Positions 28,494-37,408 of a stretch of 64,000 nucleotides of DNA are shown here, piece by piece (the stretch's first letter is position 1; each line of letters opens with the position of its first letter). The notes below the pieces were generated by a model. It made no database searches. It saw nothing but the letters and a program-made list of their open reading frames with translations, and had not been told where the DNA came from. The stretch comes from Maribellus comscasis. Its GTDB lineage: Bacteria > Bacteroidota > Bacteroidia > Bacteroidales > Prolixibacteraceae. Both the position numbers and the translations under genes were made by a program. Location of the stretch: assembly GCF_009762775.1 (NCBI RefSeq), contig NZ_CP046401.1, positions 3,472,001 to 3,536,000 on the forward strand, given 5' to 3'.

Positions 28494-29539
28494 TAAATGC
28501 ATCGGTTTCAAAACGAACGTTATTTTTCAAACAACCCGCAGGGACTTCGCGCGGCGTGTTAACCGAAAAAGAAGTCTATTTTCTTACACTTTTTGAAAAA
28601 GAAAATCCATCAAAAAGGGGGATTGGCGAAATTGCTCCGCTTCCCAAATTAAGTCCCGATGCCCTTCCAAATCTTGAAGAAATTTTAACAGAGCTCGTCA
28701 AAAAGATAAATCGCGGAGAAGAAATTCCCGCTTCTGAATTAGATGATTTTCCGGCGGTGCGTTTTGGTTACGAAACAGCTTTAAAAGGCTTGGAAACGGG
28801 TTCTCCGGTTTTGCTTTATCCCACGGAATTTACACAAGGCGAAAAAGGAATTCCTATCAACGGGTTGATTTGGATGGGAACCAAAGATTTTATGGTAAAG
28901 CAGGTGGAGGAAAAACTGGCTGCCGGTTTTACCTGTTTAAAATTGAAAATCGGAGCCATTGATTTTGAGTCGGAACTGGATATTTTACGTTCCATTCGTA
29001 AACGGTTTCCGGTTGAACAATTGGAAATTCGAGTGGATGCCAACGGCGCATTTCCTGCTGAGAAAGCACTTTTCATTTTGGAAGAACTGGCCACTTTTAA
29101 TCTTCATTCCATTGAGCAACCCATAAAAGCGGGGCAAATTTATGAAATAAAAAAACTGTGTAAAGAAACACCGCTTCCGATTGCGCTTGATGAAGAGTTG
29201 ATTGGAATTAGTGCACTCAAGGAAAAAGAGCAGTTGCTGGATGAAATTCAGCCTCAATATATTATTCTGAAACCGACACTTACCGGTGGAATAAAAGCTT
29301 CTGAAGAATGGATCTCCCTGGCTGAAAAACGAGGAATTGGTTGGTGGGTAACGTCTGCTCTCGAATCAAATATCGGGTTGAATGCCATCGCTCAGTGGAC
29401 GGCAACTTTGAAAACAAACAATTTTCAAGGCTTGGGAACAGGAGCATTGTTTACAAATAACGTCAAAAGTCCGTTGTATGTTTCGGAAGGGTACATTCGT
29501 TACAATTCAAATGAAAATTGGGATTTAAAATTGTTGTGA
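28490..29539 (+). CDS. menC: o-succinylbenzoate synthase MenC
   Basis: 349-residue enolase-superfamily dehydratase. The KxK acid/base motif is in CLKLKIGA. Metal ligands are visible as Asp in RVDANGAF, Glu in SIEQPIKAG and Asp in IALDEELIG, and the second catalytic Lys is in YIILKPTLTGG. It makes o-succinylbenzoate from SHCHC. The product of the preceding step (MenH) is not encoded here. Start overlaps the end of menA, and its stop TGA overlaps the menE start ATG. Confidence 0.94.
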   Translation: MINASVSKRTLFFKQPAGTSRGVLTEKEVYFLTLFEKENPSKRGIGEIAPLPKLSPDALPNLEEILTELVKKINRGEEIPASELDDFPAVRFGYETALKGLETGSPVLLYPTEFTQGEKGIPINGLIWMGTKDFMVKQVEEKLAAGFTCLKLKIGAIDFESELDILRSIRKRFPVEQLEIRVDANGAFPAEKALFILEELATFNLHSIEQPIKAGQIYEIKKLCKETPLPIALDEELIGISALKEKEQLLDEIQPQYIILKPTLTGGIKASEEWISLAEKRGIGWWVTSALESNIGLNAIAQWTATLKTNNFQGLGTGALFTNNVKSPLYVSEGYIRYNSNENWDLKLL

Positions 29540-30612
29540 TGAACGTGGAAATAAAAGGATTAACCGTAAACAACCAATATTTTACAAAAACAGAATTGCT
29601 CCGGTTTTGTGAAAGTGAAATAGCGACTGGCTCAGCGCCCGGCTGGAAGTTGGATGTTTATCGTTTTATTTTGGATTTTTTGGGCGATTCAACAACAATT
29701 CAGCAGCAAACATCTGGAACAACCGGAGCAGAGAAAACGATTGAACTTTCCAAAATCGCAATGCTCACTTCTGCCCAAAATACAGTTGATTTTTTCCACT
29801 TAAAGGAAGGCGATTGGGCTGTGCTTTGTCTGCCGGTTCAATACATTGCCGGGAAAATGATGGTGGTTCGTGCTTTGCTGGCCGGATTAAATTTAAAGTT
29901 GATTCACCCCACAGGAACGCCTGATTTCGCTGGAATTGGCCACATCGATTTTTGTGCAATGGTTCCCATGCAGGCGACACATTTGTTGGAGAAAAATTTG
30001 TGGCCGAATATAAAAACGCTGATTCTGGGTGGTGCAGAAACCGGTTCGGATTTGTTGGCTCAGCTTCAGCAAGTGGAGACGCAGGTTTTTGAAACTTATG
30101 GAATGGCAGAAACCTCTTCGCATGTTGCCTTAAAAAAACTAAACGGCAAAGATGTAGAAGATACGTTTACTGCTTTGCCCGATGTTCAGCTTTCAACCGA
30201 TGAGCGGGATTGTTTGGTAATTGAAACGACTTATCTTCCTGGAAAAATTATTACTAACGACAGAGTAGAAATGGTTTCTCCTAATAAATTCAAATGGTTG
30301 GGGCGCTTCGACAATGTGATTAACTCCGGCGGAATAAAAATTCAACCCGAAACTTTGGAAAAACAATTTGAAGACATTCTGCAAAAAACATGTACTGTTT
30401 TAGCATTTCCCGATGAGCTGCTGGGACAAAAAATGGTGTTGGTTGTAGAAACTTCTGAAAAAGTAATTTCTGAAGAAATTTTGGAAAAATTAGCGCTACA
30501 TTTTGATCGGAAACTGCTTCCCAAAGCCGTGTTTTTTGTCGCAGAATTTCCTCGAAATAAATCGTTCAAAATCGACCGAAAAGCCTTGTCGAAACTTGTT
30601 TTAAAATTCTGA
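29539..30612 (+). CDS. menE: o-succinylbenzoate-CoA ligase MenE (short form)
   Basis: The ATG at 29539 overlaps the menC stop (TGATG) and gives MNVEIKGLTVNNQYF; I prefer it over the longer frame from 29518. Adenylate-forming enzyme with P-loop QQTSGTTGAEKTI, the motif FETYGMAETSSHVALKK and the hinge region GRFDNVINSGGIKIQPE, ending with catalytic Lys in KSFKIDRKAL. At 357 residues it is much shorter than the about 450-residue E. coli protein, as is common in Bacteroidota. Last gene of the men operon. Confidence 0.92.
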   Translation: MNVEIKGLTVNNQYFTKTELLRFCESEIATGSAPGWKLDVYRFILDFLGDSTTIQQQTSGTTGAEKTIELSKIAMLTSAQNTVDFFHLKEGDWAVLCLPVQYIAGKMMVVRALLAGLNLKLIHPTGTPDFAGIGHIDFCAMVPMQATHLLEKNLWPNIKTLILGGAETGSDLLAQLQQVETQVFETYGMAETSSHVALKKLNGKDVEDTFTALPDVQLSTDERDCLVIETTYLPGKIITNDRVEMVSPNKFKWLGRFDNVINSGGIKIQPETLEKQFEDILQKTCTVLAFPDELLGQKMVLVVETSEKVISEEILEKLALHFDRKLLPKAVFFVAEFPRNKSFKIDRKALSKLVLKF

Positions 30613-30670
30613 TTTGGGCTGAAAAATTATTTGTATCGTTAATCAGTAAAAAGTGGAATTTGTATCTTTC

Positions 30671-31258
30671 TTAAAATCCCATAGCTTTTTTTATCACGGT
30701 CATTTCTTCTTCCGAAGTCAGCATTTTTAATAATTCAAAGGCAACTCTTGGAGCAGTCTCCGGACAATAAGAAGTAATAATATTACCGTCAACTACAACA
30801 GGCTCATTCACAACATTCACCCCAAATTCTTTTAGTTTTTGTTGAAAAATCCCGTCTTTTAAGTGGTAAGTGGTTCCTCGCCGATTTTCAAGAACGCCGC
30901 TTTTGGCCACAGGGAATGCCCCCGAACAAATGGATGCAATGATTTTACCTTTTGCATTAAATTCCCGAATTAGTTGTAAAAACTGCTCGTCATAAGCTTC
31001 TTCATAATAACCAAATTCGCCAAATCCGCCCGGAATAGCGATGGCGTCATATTCGTCAACGTTTATTTCTTCAATGGTTTTATCGACGATTACAGGTACA
31101 TTAAAAGTGCTCATCACTTTATTAGTAAAACCACAGGTGTCAACTAATAAATCATGTCCATAGTCAACCCTTGCCCAGCCGAGAACATCTATAAAAACAC
31201 TAAATTCCATCGTTTCAAACGCTCTAGGCAGAAACACTACTACTTTCTTTTTTTGCAT
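30671..31258 (-). CDS. DJ-1/PfpI family protein
   Basis: 195-residue single-domain protein of the DJ-1/ThiJ/PfpI family. It has the conserved acidic residue near the N-terminus (FETMEFSV), the strand AIAIPGGFGEFGYYEEA, and the nucleophile-elbow Cys in IASICSGAFPVAKSGVL. Members act as glyoxalases/deglycases, chaperones or redox sensors; which applies here cannot be told. It converges on the men operon and stands alone. Confidence 0.88.
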   Translation of the reverse strand: MQKKKVVVFLPRAFETMEFSVFIDVLGWARVDYGHDLLVDTCGFTNKVMSTFNVPVIVDKTIEEINVDEYDAIAIPGGFGEFGYYEEAYDEQFLQLIREFNAKGKIIASICSGAFPVAKSGVLENRRGTTYHLKDGIFQQKLKEFGVNVVNEPVVVDGNIITSYCPETAPRVAFELLKMLTSEEEMTVIKKAMGF

Positions 31259-31465
31259 ATTCTTTTTAGTTATTAATTGGTTTTGTTGTTCTTACCTTAA
31301 AGACTGTTTATAAGCCACCGGTGGTATACACATTATTTTTTGTCTAAAATAAAGGTTTCTTTGGCTATTTATTGCTTAATTGGCCAATGATTTTTTAGGA
31401 TTTTATAACCTTTATATTTGTTTGCTTTTTTAAATTCTTACGAACAACTTCAAGTTAATTAAACC

Positions 31466-31585
31466 ATGTTTCGAACACTTATGACTACGATCTCGCGCCA
31501 GCGAGAGGATTGTCCAAAAACAAAGCTTTCCATCAAGGATGCCCTTGAAAAATTGATGCGGACAATACCGCCCGAAAACTTCTAA
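31466..31585 (+). CDS. Small ORF of 39 codons, uncertain
   Basis: ATG at 31466 reads MFRTLMTTISRQREDC and ends in TIPPENF before TAA. A TATATTTG element (31413-31420) of the TAnnTTTG type lies 45 bases upstream, but the -33 element is poor. I do not recognise the peptide; it has no signal or membrane segment. The rest of 31259-31693 shows nothing else I can support. It could be a real small gene, the stump of a lost gene, or chance. Confidence 0.25.
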   Translation: MFRTLMTTISRQREDCPKTKLSIKDALEKLMRTIPPENF

Positions 31586-31693
31586 AGTCCTTATGCATTA
31601 CACACATTGTTGTCGTGTTATTGTTTTTATTAGTCCATTATTAATCTGACAAAGAATCCAGATGATTCAGAATACTTTGTTCAACGTTCATTT

Positions 31694-32062
31694 TCAAAAT
31701 AGTGATAGAAATTGCAGTGCAATAATTATTGAGAAAACAACAAATTGAGGAATCGTGACTTTAAAAACTTCCCGATGGAAAAACCCTGCAATAATCAAAC
31801 TTGTGATGAAGTTGATTAAAACTATACCTACCGGGAAATATGCCGAAGTTCCGGGCAATTGAATTATATCAGCTGATACTAATACCTGAATTATTCCAAC
31901 AGCAAATAACAATACTCCTCCCTGAAAAATCATAATCCTTAAGGAGCCAATCATAACAGAATCATTGCTTACCTTTTTCAGTTCCGGTACTTGTTTCTTT
32001 TCTCCATAAATATTATGAGCAATACTTATTAAAATGATAATTACCCCCGCTGCAATTCCCAT
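31694..32062 (-). CDS. Small membrane protein, four helices, unknown
   Basis: 122 residues with hydrophobic segments at about 1-14, 40-62, 73-93 and 100-120 and a short charged loop (YGEKKQVPELKKVSND). I do not recognise the family. It lies 12 bases after the DUF1772-like gene on the same strand and probably belongs to the same small operon as the NmrA-like oxidoreductase. Confidence 0.7.
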   Translation of the reverse strand: MGIAAGVIIILISIAHNIYGEKKQVPELKKVSNDSVMIGSLRIMIFQGGVLLFAVGIIQVLVSADIIQLPGTSAYFPVGIVLINFITSLIIAGFFHREVFKVTIPQFVVFSIIIALQFLSLF

Positions 32063-32074
32063 AATTCCTCGATT

Positions 32075-32572
32075 TTAATTGATAAATTTAAACTCACGGG
32101 CACATGCTATTACCAGCAACAAAAATGTCAGGAATGAACTGATTGTTCGAATCAGGTTCAGACGATTCCATTTGCTTTCAAACCCTTTTCGGAATTCAGC
32201 CATTTGTTCTGGTGTCATCGATTCAATTTGTAAGGCTTCGAGCGCATTGTTTAAAGGTACATTGCCTCCAATGGTTACCCCCATTATTCCAACAAAATAG
32301 AAAATGGTAGCTAAAATAACATACCAAAACTGGTTGTGAATTGAAGTCTGAAATGATAAATAACTTAGCACAGGCAGTAATATCACCAAGCCAAAAAAGA
32401 CAACAAAAAACAAGGGGTTCAGAATTGCCCTGTTCATCGACTGAAAAGCCTGAAGGTAACTAACATCATTAATTTTGGCTAGTCCTGGAGTGACAGAAAT
32501 AGACCATGAATAAAACAATCCGGACATTAAACCTGAAAACAGGGTTGATATAATTAAAATATTTGTATTCAT
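32075..32572 (-). CDS. DUF1772-like (anthrone oxygenase type) membrane protein
   Basis: 165-residue protein with four helices (about 5-25, 51-72, 82-104, 142-160). The pattern GLFYSWSISVTPGL near the start, NRAILNPLFF and GNVPLNNALEAL are typical of DUF1772/anthrone-oxygenase-like proteins. The group is often found next to NAD(P)-binding NmrA proteins, as here. No enzyme activity can be claimed. Confidence 0.75.
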   Translation of the reverse strand: MNTNILIISTLFSGLMSGLFYSWSISVTPGLAKINDVSYLQAFQSMNRAILNPLFFVVFFGLVILLPVLSYLSFQTSIHNQFWYVILATIFYFVGIMGVTIGGNVPLNNALEALQIESMTPEQMAEFRKGFESKWNRLNLIRTISSFLTFLLLVIACAREFKFIN

Positions 32573-32619
32573 TATTAATTAATTCTAAAAGACATTTTGT
32601 TGAAATATTACATTCATTG

Positions 32620-33021
32620 CTATGCCTGAGCTTGTTTTGTTACCTTTAATTTCCAGTATGCGGCAACAACAGCCACATATTCAAAGCCAATTAGCCAGAA
32701 ACCCGGATCTCCAAAAAATGCGAGATGATTTCCACCATTTGGAATAATGAATACCGGGACGGTGATGATCGCATCGAGTACAATCGCACTCGAAAACAGG
32801 ACACTTCCCAACACAAACCCCTGAGTAGTGTTTCCTCTGCGATAGTAGAGGTAGGCTCCAAAGTAAGCCGTAGGAATAATAGCCGCCATAAGCACAATAT
32901 TGGCTTGAAGATCAGGATCCTCCATGATTGGTACATAATATGACCCAAGAAATGCAAGAATCCCAAGAACATAAACGACCAAACAACTAATTATTACATG
33001 TTTTAAATTTATATTTTTCAT
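32620..33021 (-). CDS. DUF5367-like membrane protein
   Basis: I take the ATG at 33021 (MKNINLKHVIISCLVVYVLG) because the longer frame adds an unlikely leader. 133 residues, four helices, with the ending FFGDPGFWLIGFEYVAVVAAYWKLK. It resembles small DUF5367 membrane proteins of Bacteroidota; this is recognition by eye only. Located between the NmrA-like and DUF1772 genes, same strand. Confidence 0.65.
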   Translation of the reverse strand: MKNINLKHVIISCLVVYVLGILAFLGSYYVPIMEDPDLQANIVLMAAIIPTAYFGAYLYYRRGNTTQGFVLGSVLFSSAIVLDAIITVPVFIIPNGGNHLAFFGDPGFWLIGFEYVAVVAAYWKLKVTKQAQA

Positions 33022-33109
33022 CTGTTTAAAATTTTGAATTAATTGAAAAAAGATCAATAAGTAGTGTTGGCTTATTAAGCCAGTTTCCACTTACTTATCG
33101 ATATCATGT

Positions 33110-33949
33110 TTAATAATTATGTACTTCCTGATTCCAAACACCTGTTTCCATTGTTTTTGCAACATAATCCCTGAAATCCGTTGCTTCTCTTCCCAGTACC
33201 TTTTGTACATCATGCGAAACCTCCTGATTGTCTGGATTTCCTAAAACTTCTTCGAACAGATAGCCAAACAACCACACATACGAATCAGGTAATCCGGCTG
33301 CTTTCATTCCATCTTTGAATTTTTCGATTGAAATGGGTTGATAATGAATTTCCTTTCCTATTCCAGCAGCTATTGTTTCTACGGCCTCCCTGAAAGTTAT
33401 TTTCCGTGGTCCGGTCACGGTTACGGTTTTTCCATTATAGGAATCATCGACAAGTACTTTGGCAACTACCTCAGCAATGTCATCTGCATCCACAAACGGT
33501 ATTTCTGCGTCGGGCATTGGCAGGGTAACTTTACCATTTAGTATAAACTCTAAGAATGCACCTTCGCTAAAATTCTGATTAAACCAGGAAGCTCTCACTG
33601 TTGTATAGTTCAGTCCTGATTCTGCAACAATCTGTTCGCAGGCTTCTGCTTCCTTCTCACCTTTACCAGAGAGCAACACCACTTTGTCCAATCCTGCTTT
33701 TAAAGCTTTATCAGTTAGTGTGCGTATCGCATCTCTTGAACCGGGCACTGCCAAATCCGGATAGTACACGATGTATGCACGGTCGATGTCCTTCAAAGCG
33801 GCATCGAACGAATTTGGATTTTCCCAATCAAATGCCGGGTTTGTTTTTCTACCTGCGATTCTTACGTCGTGACCTAATTGTGATAAGTTCTCTGCTACAC
33901 GGCTACCGGTCTTACCGGTTCCACCGATTACTAAAATTTTATGTTTCAT
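33110..33949 (-). CDS. NmrA-like NAD(P)-binding oxidoreductase
   Basis: 279-residue extended Rossmann protein. The dinucleotide-binding motif is IGGTGKTGSRVAENL at the N-terminus, followed by Arg in RIAGRK that suggests NADP(H). Later parts VVLLSGKGEKEAEACEQ, TVRASWFNQNF and the PFVDADDIAEVVAKVL segment fit NmrA/atypical SDR proteins with a degenerate catalytic triad. It probably starts the operon NmrA, DUF5367, DUF1772, small membrane protein. It may be a quinone reductase or a redox sensor (inference). Confidence 0.87.
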   Translation of the reverse strand: MKHKILVIGGTGKTGSRVAENLSQLGHDVRIAGRKTNPAFDWENPNSFDAALKDIDRAYIVYYPDLAVPGSRDAIRTLTDKALKAGLDKVVLLSGKGEKEAEACEQIVAESGLNYTTVRASWFNQNFSEGAFLEFILNGKVTLPMPDAEIPFVDADDIAEVVAKVLVDDSYNGKTVTVTGPRKITFREAVETIAAGIGKEIHYQPISIEKFKDGMKAAGLPDSYVWLFGYLFEEVLGNPDNQEVSHDVQKVLGREATDFRDYVAKTMETGVWNQEVHNY

Positions 33950-33986
33950 GGTTATTAAGAATTTATAATTGTTTTGAAATTTTTTA

Positions 33987-35000
33987 CTAGTTGCAATTCG
34001 TACTCAATTCCTGATATTCCGAAAGTGATACGGTCGGGATCTCCTGGTCATTATTGATTTGGATGCAGGTTAAATTGGGATTGCGATCTACCCGAAGCTC
34101 CACGAGATTTTGGTTGCTGCTTACATTGAGTTCAGACAATGAATTACCCGATATGTACAGGTGGCTTAAATTATCGTTTTGCCCAAGGTCAATTGTTAGT
34201 ATACGATTGTCAGAAAGCAGCAGCGTTTCTAATAATGGGTGTGTACCGAGATTTACAGAAGTAAGCTTGTTGCTGGTTAAAATGATACTTTTTAGCTTAT
34301 TTGCATTTTCAATTTCAACGAATTTTAAATGATTATGACTGGCGAGCAATACTTCAATGGATTCACTTTTGAACGAAAGCGAATCCAGTAGATTCCAGGA
34401 GACATCAAGTTTTGTTAAACTTTCCAACTTTGATAGTCCAAGAATTGTATAGAGCTCATTTGCCTGAAGTAACACTGTATCCAGTTGGGTATTGTGGCTC
34501 AAATCAATATCTTCAATCAGATGACCTGAAGCAGATAAATAGGTAAGGTTGGTAAAACCTTCAATACCTGTTAAGTCTCTAATGTACTTATTGGAATTAG
34601 AAAAGTTTAGATTTAAATGAGTAACTCCCAGCGCATCAGTTCCCGAAATTTTTTGATTGACTACTCCATCTGAATCTATGTTTTGCTCAATCAGTATGGA
34701 TTCAAATTGATTGTCCGGAATGTATACGAAATCATTGATGAGGTCTATGCGTTCATCATCCTTTGTGCAGGAAACAATAAAGAAAATGAGTGTTATTAAA
34801 CTTAGCAGGATGAGTACACTTCTTGAAAATTTGGCGCCATCTATAAAATTCGATTTCAACTTCCTTTCAACTTTCCATTGCCTATCCCTTTTTCTTGTTG
34901 TTTCTATTCGGATATTATACTTCTTTCGTTTTGGTCTTTCTTCTACCAGGCTGCTACTGATCTTATCAGTACATATGTTTTCCAAAATATTGTCTTTCAT
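33987..35000 (-). CDS. Leucine-rich-repeat lipoprotein
   Basis: 337 residues from the ATG at 35000. A hydrophobic segment with lipobox (LIFFIVSC-TKDD, Cys near 79) is followed by about nine short LRR units such as LSHLYISGNSLSELNVSSNQ and ending PNLTCIQINN. So the mature part is a secreted lipid-anchored LRR protein of the Bacteroidota type. The 60-residue basic stretch before the lipobox (RPKRKKYN, TTRKRDRQW) is odd for a lipoprotein and suggests that the true start is a later non-ATG codon or that the 5' end has been rearranged. The upstream spacer carries a duplicated AraC gene end. Confidence 0.75.
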   Translation of the reverse strand: MKDNILENICTDKISSSLVEERPKRKKYNIRIETTRKRDRQWKVERKLKSNFIDGAKFSRSVLILLSLITLIFFIVSCTKDDERIDLINDFVYIPDNQFESILIEQNIDSDGVVNQKISGTDALGVTHLNLNFSNSNKYIRDLTGIEGFTNLTYLSASGHLIEDIDLSHNTQLDTVLLQANELYTILGLSKLESLTKLDVSWNLLDSLSFKSESIEVLLASHNHLKFVEIENANKLKSIILTSNKLTSVNLGTHPLLETLLLSDNRILTIDLGQNDNLSHLYISGNSLSELNVSSNQNLVELRVDRNPNLTCIQINNDQEIPTVSLSEYQELSTNCN

Positions 35001-35115
35001 TTTGTTTTGAATTTTAATTACGTAATTATTCACAAAGCAAAATTATGTTGGGAAGGAGATAAATGCTTGACTCTTAAAGCCAATCTTTTGACACTTTGCG
35101 CCAGAGGTATTTTTA

Positions 35116-35197
35116 TTACATTTTACGAAATTCTGCAGGAGACTGATTTGTCCGGTTTTTGAAAGAACGACTAAATGCACTTTGATTCTTCTTCAAA
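35116..35197 (-). pseudogene. 3' stump of a second AraC-type regulator gene
   Basis: Minus strand reads NQSAFSRSFKNRTNQSPAEF followed by RKM and stop, the last helix of an AraC helix-turn-helix domain. It matches the intact regulator (SEQSAFSRAFKNWTNQSPAEF) at 36315. The likeness continues about 90 bases past the stop (AAAGCCAATCTTTTGACAC occurs in both). Only some 25 codons remain. It shows that two tandem AraC-type genes once stood here or that the gene end was copied. Confidence 0.8.
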
Positions 35198-35220
35198 CCT
35201 TAACATTGATAGTAAATGGT

Positions 35221-36150
35221 TTATTCTGTTTTTGTATTGAAAAGTACATCAGCGTTTACCCAATAAACTTCTCCTTTTTCAACACCTGCCCATCCTTTCT
35301 TTTCAGGAGTATTATATCTTCGGGAGTAGATAAAATATTTTCCGTCAGAAGACATATACGGACTATAATAACGCCAGTTGCTTTCATAGTTTAACGGTAT
35401 TTCTTTCGGTTTTGTCCATTCACCATTATTATTAAAGGTTATTTGAAATTTACCTTGTCCATTAGTAATGGCATACTGCTCATCTGGTGAAACATAAGTG
35501 ATTAGTTCTTTTTTCTCTGTCTTAGTGTTAATGATAACAGGTGTTCCAAATTTTCCATTTCCTAAATATTGTGCACGATATGTGTTCATTCCGCCTTCAT
35601 CACTTGGTCTATTTGAACGAAAATATAAACTTCCATCTGCTGTTACAACAGGGTAGGTTTCTAAATATTCCGTTGAAACTAAAAAATCCACTTTCGAGGC
35701 TAATTCCCATTTACCGTCCACTTTTTTACTCTTGTATATGTCTGGTGGTATCGTGTAAAGTTCTTCCCGGGTTACATCATTTTTATAAAGCTTAGGGTCA
35801 ACACCGAGAAAATACATTGTCTTTCCATCTTTGGTAATTGTAGGGTCACAGGCAACAGAAACTAAGACATTATCATCGTACAATTTAATGGGTTTAATTT
35901 CAGACCACTTGCCATTAATTAATTCAGAATGGTGAATGACAAAACTGTTGTCCACAATTCTTGAAAAGAACATTTCTGTATTGTCATCATTAAAAACTAC
36001 ATTAAGTTCTATACTGTCCGTATTAACAATTGATGGTGCAAATAATTCCGGGATTGCAGAAGGGGGCTCCTGGTCGAAATATAAAACCGTATTGTTTTTA
36101 CAACTAAAAATTGCTGCAATGATTAAGAGAATCGATATAAATTTATGCAT
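35221..36150 (-). CDS. PD40/WD40-like beta-propeller lipoprotein
   Basis: 309 residues with signal peptide and lipobox IAAIFSC (Cys about 17). The body has repeats of the PD40 kind: FNDDNTEMFFSR, ITKDGKTMYFLG, VTADGSLYFRSNRPSDEGG, VSPDEQYAI and MSSDGKYFIYSRRYN. Such proteins are surface or periplasmic beta-propellers in Bacteroidota. It lies directly downstream of the AraC-type regulator on the same strand. Function unknown. Confidence 0.8.
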   Translation of the reverse strand: MHKFISILLIIAAIFSCKNNTVLYFDQEPPSAIPELFAPSIVNTDSIELNVVFNDDNTEMFFSRIVDNSFVIHHSELINGKWSEIKPIKLYDDNVLVSVACDPTITKDGKTMYFLGVDPKLYKNDVTREELYTIPPDIYKSKKVDGKWELASKVDFLVSTEYLETYPVVTADGSLYFRSNRPSDEGGMNTYRAQYLGNGKFGTPVIINTKTEKKELITYVSPDEQYAITNGQGKFQITFNNNGEWTKPKEIPLNYESNWRYYSPYMSSDGKYFIYSRRYNTPEKKGWAGVEKGEVYWVNADVLFNTKTE

Positions 36151-36314
36151 AACTGTTAAAACATTTATTAATGGTCTCGGCTATCATTAGCCGGGGATTT
36201 TACCCCATAATGTTTCTTACGTAATTATTCATCAAGCAAAATTAATTTTTGGGAAGAGATAAATGCTTGACCCTTAAAGCCAATCTTTTGACACCTTGTG
36301 CCAGGGGAGGATTT
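36151..36314. terminator. Spacer with hairpins after the AraC gene
   Basis: Near 36176-36209 stand two adjacent inverted repeats, CGGCTATCATTAGCCG and GGGGATTTTACCCC. They could end transcription between the regulator gene and the lipoprotein gene, but no strong U-tract is visible. The remaining part (36219-36310) is the duplicated segment shared with 35020-35110. Confidence 0.35.
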
Positions 36315-37304
36315 TTATTCGATTTTACGAAATTCTGCAGGAGACTGATTCGTCCAGTTTTTGAAGGCACGACTAAACGCACTTTGTTCCGAAAAACCCG
36401 TTTCAAAAGCAATTTCAGCAATACTTCTTGTTGAGTTTTTGAGAAGATCTTTTGAAACTTCTTCCTGTATTCTTTTAATCAGGTCTCTGAAAGTAAGGTT
36501 ATTTTCAGATAAGCGGCGGGTAAGTGTACGTCTGCTCATACCCATAATTTGCCCTATTTGTTCAACACCCGGGATGCCGCTAGGCAATGCATCTTTAATC
36601 AGATTTTCAACCTCAAAAACAATTTTATTTGCGCTTAATTCTATACCTTTTTCTTCTTCTTCAACTCTTTCAACCAGGAACCGATTAATGCTTTCATCAG
36701 CTTTTGCGGTCCTCATGTCCAGATCTTCCTTTTTGTAGGCAATGTAGTTTTGTGGTTGATTAAACAGAATGGGACAGTTGAATGCCCTGGTATAATCGTC
36801 AAGTTTTCGCGGAGGAGCGTGTTTAAATGAAACCTCTACAGGGGAAATGTCGGATTCTGTCATCGCCCGAAGCACAACAACTGTAGCAGATAATGTAGCC
36901 TCATTGGATAATTCGATACCCCGGCGATACGCATCACGATTTAAGAAAACACGAGATGTTTCGATATCTTTTTCAATCTTAAACAAATAGGTGTTTGATA
37001 ACAACTTAAAATACCGTTCACTTCGTTCAAAAATCTCGCCCGCCCACGAACAAGTCTTCCAGGATAATCCTAAAACTCCATAATCTTCCATTTTCATTTG
37101 TTGACCGATTCTCACCGAGAATCCGGGTCCTAATGCTTTATCTAAAATTTCATGCAGCTCAAAAAAATGATTTGCCGGAACAACCTGAATTTTGTCGATA
37201 GAATCAATGGGTGTTGGTAAATCGATGAAGTCATCTGGAGTCATGCCTTCATATAAAGCATGATTTATCATTTTACGATATAGATTTGTTGAGATGTAAT
37301 TCAT
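36315..37304 (-). CDS. AraC-family regulator with Arabinose_bd-type N-terminus
   Basis: 329 residues from the ATG at 37304 (MNYISTNLYRKMINHALYEG); an in-frame ATG at 37349 is possible. The N-terminal two thirds resemble the Arabinose_bd domain of OruR/ArgR-type AraC proteins (LGPGFSVRIGQQMKMEDYGV, GLSWKTCSW). The C-terminus is a double helix-turn-helix: IGQIMGMSRRTLTRRLSENN and IAEIAFETGFSEQSAFSRAF. It probably controls the adjacent lipoproteins and the NmrA/DUF1772 group (inference from proximity). A stump of a paralogue is at 35116. Confidence 0.88.
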   Translation of the reverse strand: MNYISTNLYRKMINHALYEGMTPDDFIDLPTPIDSIDKIQVVPANHFFELHEILDKALGPGFSVRIGQQMKMEDYGVLGLSWKTCSWAGEIFERSERYFKLLSNTYLFKIEKDIETSRVFLNRDAYRRGIELSNEATLSATVVVLRAMTESDISPVEVSFKHAPPRKLDDYTRAFNCPILFNQPQNYIAYKKEDLDMRTAKADESINRFLVERVEEEEKGIELSANKIVFEVENLIKDALPSGIPGVEQIGQIMGMSRRTLTRRLSENNLTFRDLIKRIQEEVSKDLLKNSTRSIAEIAFETGFSEQSAFSRAFKNWTNQSPAEFRKIE

Positions 37305-37370
37305 TTTATTATGCTCTATTTCATATTTATTGGCTAAGGTCATCCTCAAATAGCTTACACCTTGATATTT

Positions 37371-37408
37371 TGCACTTTCCCTGCCATTACTTATACAAAG
37401 TGTTAACG
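37371..37408 (-). other. Orphan half of an attC-like site
   Basis: TGCACTTTCCCTGCCATTA at 37371 is the same as in the high-coordinate half of the attC-like site at 53898-54029, and the segment ends with a GTTAACG box at 37402-37408. The low-coordinate half is missing. It lies 2.7 kb outside the main array, between the AraC gene and the ExbB-like gene. Its extended box GTTAACGGC is the reverse complement of GCCGTTAAC at the start of the site at 42867. Confidence 0.65.
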
